Assembly: GCA_004556875.1 (NCBI GenBank)
Contig: SFFP01000103.1
Location: 1 to 6,768 of the forward strand
Source: Ruminococcus flavefaciens
Lineage (GTDB): Bacteria > Bacillota_A > Clostridia > Oscillospirales > Ruminococcaceae
Reading direction: 5' to 3'
DNA: 6,768 nucleotides
Shown: one piece after another, positions 4,447 to 6,768 of the stretch
Position numbering within the stretch: position 1 is the stretch's first letter
How the letters are laid out: every line of letters begins with the position of its first letter
Program-made: the position numbers and the translations under genes
Notes under the pieces: model-generated
What the model was told of the DNA's origin: nothing
Databases searched by the model: none
The model's input: the letters and a program-made list of their open reading frames with translations, nothing else

Positions 4447-6657
4447 TCAAACCTCATCAGTTGGGAGTGAAGTGATAAGACCGAGAAGTCTCTTCTGGAT
4501 AGCTACTGCATCGTTTGAAGAAATGCCGTTGCCTCTCTTGTGAACGTCTGCATTTGACCAGCCCTGGAGAGTTATATGGCTTCTTGCAGAACCTGTAACA
4601 CCGTACTTATCAGGGTTAGCGAGAGCCTGCATGATAAGAACTGCATCTGAAAGGTCAACCTGCTCGTCGCAGTTAGCGTCTCCGATGAGAGTTGGAGAAA
4701 GCTGGTTAGGATCGTTAGTTACAGTTGTTGTAACCTTTACAGTTGTAGTTGTAGTAGTTGCCTTTGTTGTAGTAGTTGTTGTTCTTGTAGTAGTTGTAGT
4801 TGTCTTTGAAGTTGTAGCAGCAGGTGTTGAACCGCTCTTGTGGAGAACGATCTTTGTGATAGTTACATCATCATCGTGTGGCCACCAAACCATAGCCTTG
4901 ATGTTTGAACCTGCATTTGAAGGGATAGTATAGTCGATAGCAACAGTCTTGTCAGAACCAACCTTAACGCCTGAGAATTCTTCCTGTAACCACTCGCCGT
5001 TCCATGTACCGAAACCGCCTGATACCTCAGTATCGTTTGAGTTTACCTTGAGGTACATTGTAACTGACTTAGCGCCGTTGTGTGGGAATTCGCAAACATT
5101 GTTGATAGCGCCGTCTGTTTGGCTCTCTTCCTTTACAGCCTTGAGGCTTGAACCTTCGAGAACTACATCACCGTCGTTTGAAGGTGTTGAAGGAGTAGAA
5201 GGTGTATTTGTTGTAGTTGTTGTAACTACAGAAGGATTATTCTGTGTTGTTGTTACAGCAGGTGTTGATGGACCGGAAGGTGTGCTTCCGTTGTAGATCT
5301 TTGAAACACCTGTGATAGTTGTGTCGATAGAACCTGTCTTGTAGAAGTGGTAAAGACCTGCAGCTGCACCTACGAGACCGGCGTTATAGTCGATAGCAAC
5401 CTCGTTGCCCTGATAGTCGGAACGGATATCCTGATATGTTCCGTTAGCGTCTAAAGGACCGCCGCAGAGAGCGCCGATAAGGAGATACTTGTTATTGATT
5501 CCATCATTCTGCTTGCCTGCATCTGCATCAGGAGAAGCAGCTCTGTGGTGAGGATTCTTTGAAGAATTGCTCTTGAAGCCTACAACGAGACAGTGTGACT
5601 GACCGTTAGCAAATGACTTATCGCCTGTGAGGTACTGCATCTGACCCTTAGCCCATGAAGAATCAGCCTTGTTGTACTTAGCTGCTACGAGAGAACAAAG
5701 CTGAGCTGTAGCGTTATGTCTTGCGCTGCCCCACTCGTTAGCGAAGTAGTAGTTGTTGCCCTGGAACTTGCCGAGCTCTGCTGCGCTGCCCCAGTCGCCT
5801 GTGATCTCACCCTTGAGGATAGCAGCACCGAGCTGAACGCTCTCCCATGAATGAACTGAGTAAGCTGTAGGACAGTTCTTCAGATCGTTGAGATAGCTCT
5901 GATCCTTTGTTGCGAGGTAGAGCCAGCCTGCTGCCCATGCAAGCTCATCGTCAGAACCTGTCCAGTGAGCATCATAGAATGTGCCTGCTGAATAGAAGCT
6001 CTTGTCCTTCTTAGAAAAATCATAAAGAGCCTTAGCGTACTTGAGGTCGTCAGCGTTGCCGAAGTTTACGTAGTTAGCTGCGAGAGCTGCTGCGTATTCA
6101 GCTGTTACGTTAGCTGCACCGCCTGTAGTCCAGAGCATACGTCTGTTTCCGCTCTGAGTCTCAGGAGCGCCCCAGTAAGCGTGGTCGGAATCACCGTCAC
6201 CTTTTTCGATAAGGACTCTTGATACTGTATTTCCGTTGAGCTCTGTAGCGTCACGGAAGAATTTAGCGAATTTGTCTGTTATAACTTTAAGATGAGCGCC
6301 CTGACCTGTAGCTTCATATGCGTCCTTGAATTCATAGTAGGACCAGCCAAGTGTAGAAGCTGCATAGCCCTGCGGCTGACCGAACATTACGTGGTCGCCG
6401 GCATCGTGGAAACCGCCCGGAACTGCATCACTTGTGTGGCAGTTGCCTCTCCAAGAGATTCCGCAGTCTGAGTTGTCACCGCACATATTTGCGTCATAAA
6501 GATAGAGGGAGTACTGGAGGAGCTTTGCGTAGTTATCACCGTCTGCTGCACTTGCTGAGAGAGGAGAAGACACCATTGAGGAAAAAGGTGCTGCAAGTGA
6601 AGTCAGAGCAACTGCTCCGCCGATCAATGCTGATTTTAACCTATTAAGTTTATGCAT
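4447..6657 (-). CDS. Dockerin-bearing GH9 cellulase (endoglucanase), cellulosomal
   Basis: This gene encodes 736 residues. A Sec signal peptide covers residues 1-37 (basic start, hydrophobic core, ASA|AD cleavage). The GH9 catalytic domain spans about 40-445. 'GGFHDAGDH' gives catalytic-base aspartates D85 and D88, 'NPHHRAASP' gives H370/H371/R372, and 'NEVAIDYNAG' gives the proton-donor glutamate E419, so all key residues are present. A Pro/Thr/Ser linker (456-494) leads to a beta-rich module (495-607) containing W552, W556, W591 and W592. A Thr linker (608-650) and a dockerin (about 655-731) follow. The dockerin has calcium loop D660-x-N662-x-D664...D668..D671 and a second, altered loop (704-716). 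The enzyme should hydrolyse beta-1,4-glucan outside the cell while bound to a scaffoldin. There is no N-terminal Ig domain, and I recognise no CBM3c. The start has only a weak upstream AAGAAG site, but the signal peptide fits it well. It is monocistronic as far as can be seen. Substrate range within GH9 cannot be read from the sequence. Confidence 0.95.
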   Translation of the reverse strand: MHKLNRLKSALIGGAVALTSLAAPFSSMVSSPLSASAADGDNYAKLLQYSLYLYDANMCGDNSDCGISWRGNCHTSDAVPGGFHDAGDHVMFGQPQGYAASTLGWSYYEFKDAYEATGQGAHLKVITDKFAKFFRDATELNGNTVSRVLIEKGDGDSDHAYWGAPETQSGNRRMLWTTGGAANVTAEYAAALAANYVNFGNADDLKYAKALYDFSKKDKSFYSAGTFYDAHWTGSDDELAWAAGWLYLATKDQSYLNDLKNCPTAYSVHSWESVQLGAAILKGEITGDWGSAAELGKFQGNNYYFANEWGSARHNATAQLCSLVAAKYNKADSSWAKGQMQYLTGDKSFANGQSHCLVVGFKSNSSKNPHHRAASPDADAGKQNDGINNKYLLIGALCGGPLDANGTYQDIRSDYQGNEVAIDYNAGLVGAAAGLYHFYKTGSIDTTITGVSKIYNGSTPSGPSTPAVTTTQNNPSVVTTTTTNTPSTPSTPSNDGDVVLEGSSLKAVKEESQTDGAINNVCEFPHNGAKSVTMYLKVNSNDTEVSGGFGTWNGEWLQEEFSGVKVGSDKTVAIDYTIPSNAGSNIKAMVWWPHDDDVTITKIVLHKSGSTPAATTSKTTTTTTRTTTTTTKATTTTTTVKVTTTVTNDPNQLSPTLIGDANCDEQVDLSDAVLIMQALANPDKYGVTGSARSHITLQGWSNADVHKRGNGISSNDAVAIQKRLLGLITSLPTDEV
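4708..4836 (-). repeat. Poly-threonine linker coding repeat (module to dockerin)
   Basis: This encodes residues 608-650, runs of six threonines separated by single Arg, Lys-Ala or Val-Lys breaks. On the plus strand the DNA is a GTT/GTA trinucleotide-like repeat. Such linkers are flexible and commonly O-glycosylated in cellulosomal enzymes. The repeat is a candidate for length variation between strains. Confidence 0.85.
5176..5292 (-). repeat. Pro/Thr/Ser linker coding repeat (GH9 to internal module)
   Basis: This encodes residues 456-494, including repeated 'TPS' units and a TTTTT run. It marks the boundary between the catalytic domain and the central module. Confidence 0.8.
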
Positions 6658-6679
6658 ATTATCACACTTCTTTGGTACA

Positions 6680-6688
6680 ATATTAGCA
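6680..6688 (-). promoter_or_regulatory. Possible extended -10 of the cellulase promoter
   Basis: On the minus strand TGC-TAATAT resembles an extended -10 element, but no good -35 lies at the right distance and the leader would be very short (about 16 bases). A second candidate, TATACT (6733-6738), also lacks a -35. The cellulase promoter is therefore unresolved, which would fit activator-dependent expression. Confidence 0.3.
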
Positions 6689-6726
6689 TAGTCTTAACTG
6701 CTGACTCAGTGGTGACAGGCTATGCT
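6685..6726. repeat. Inverted repeat in the cellulase upstream region
   Basis: AGCATAG (6685-6691) and CTATGCT (6720-6726) are perfect 7-bp inverted copies separated by 28 bases. They flank the -35 side of the divergent plus-strand promoter and lie just upstream of the cellulase start. This arrangement could be a pair of regulator half-sites. Confidence 0.4.
6697..6713. promoter_or_regulatory. Operator-like imperfect palindrome
   Basis: The 17-base sequence ACTGCTGACTCAGTGGT is an odd-centred imperfect palindrome with 6 of 8 positions paired, centred on 6705. It lies inside the wider inverted repeat and touches the -35 of the divergent promoter. It is a candidate binding site for a dimeric regulator; chance cannot be excluded. 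Confidence 0.33.
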
Positions 6727-6740
6727 TATTTTAGTATAAT
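6712..6740 (+). promoter_or_regulatory. Sigma-A-type promoter directed out of the window (divergent gene)
   Basis: GTGACA (-35, 6712-6717), a 17-base spacer and a perfect TATAAT (-10, 6735-6740) lie on the plus strand. Transcription would start near 6747 and run off the right edge. No start codon with a sustained frame is visible in the last 20 bases, so the gene begins beyond the window. The cellulase and this gene are therefore divergent and share a control region. Confidence 0.7.
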
Positions 6741-6768
6741 GAGAAGGTAATGGACTGACGGTCACACC

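Noticed and set aside
4735..4815. Possible CRISPR or tandem-repeat array
   Set aside because: The repetition is a trinucleotide-level codon run encoding threonines, without distinct repeats and spacers.
6750..6758. Start codon of the divergent gene (ATG GAC TGA)
   Set aside because: It stops after two codons; it could at most be a chance or leader mini-frame, so the divergent gene must start outside the window.

Overview
The window looks like the chromosome of an anaerobic, cellulosome-forming Ruminococcus, most likely close to R. flavefaciens or R. champanellensis. This rests on a family 9 cellulase ending in a Ruminococcus-style dockerin, on threonine-rich linkers in two exported proteins, on the secG-rnr gene pair typical of Firmicutes, and on clear AGGAGG-type ribosome binding sites. 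The species is inferred from gene content; no marker RNA is present.

Layout. At the left edge (3-809, plus strand) is the end of a Na+/phosphate cotransporter-like protein, represented by its cytoplasmic PhoU-like domain. A two-way hairpin terminator at 816-847 separates it from a convergent minus-strand group. Read in the direction of transcription, that group is secG (4169-3912), rnr for RNase R (3829-1646), and a small lipoprotein of unknown function (1649-870). secG has a strong sigma-A-type promoter at 4240-4268. A hairpin with a T-run between secG and rnr may reduce the readthrough that feeds rnr. The lipoprotein start codon overlaps the rnr stop codon by 4 bases, and its Shine-Dalgarno sequence lies inside the last rnr codons, so the two are probably translationally coupled. 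Upstream and separately terminated is the cellulase gene (6657-4447, minus). It encodes, in order, a signal peptide, a GH9 catalytic domain, a Thr/Pro linker, a beta-rich module that may bind carbohydrate, a Thr linker and a dockerin. At the right edge a good promoter on the plus strand (6712-6740) points out of the window toward a divergent gene. Operator-like inverted repeats lie between it and the cellulase.

How the genes relate. SecG is part of the Sec translocon, which would export both the cellulase and the lipoprotein. RNase R handles structured RNA decay. The cellulase would join a cellulosome through its dockerin; no cohesin or scaffoldin gene is in the window. I see no CRISPR array, insertion sequence, phage gene, tRNA or rRNA, and no clear undescribed multi-gene system. 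The least explained parts are the lipoprotein coupled to rnr, the internal module of the cellulase, and the divergent control region at the right edge.
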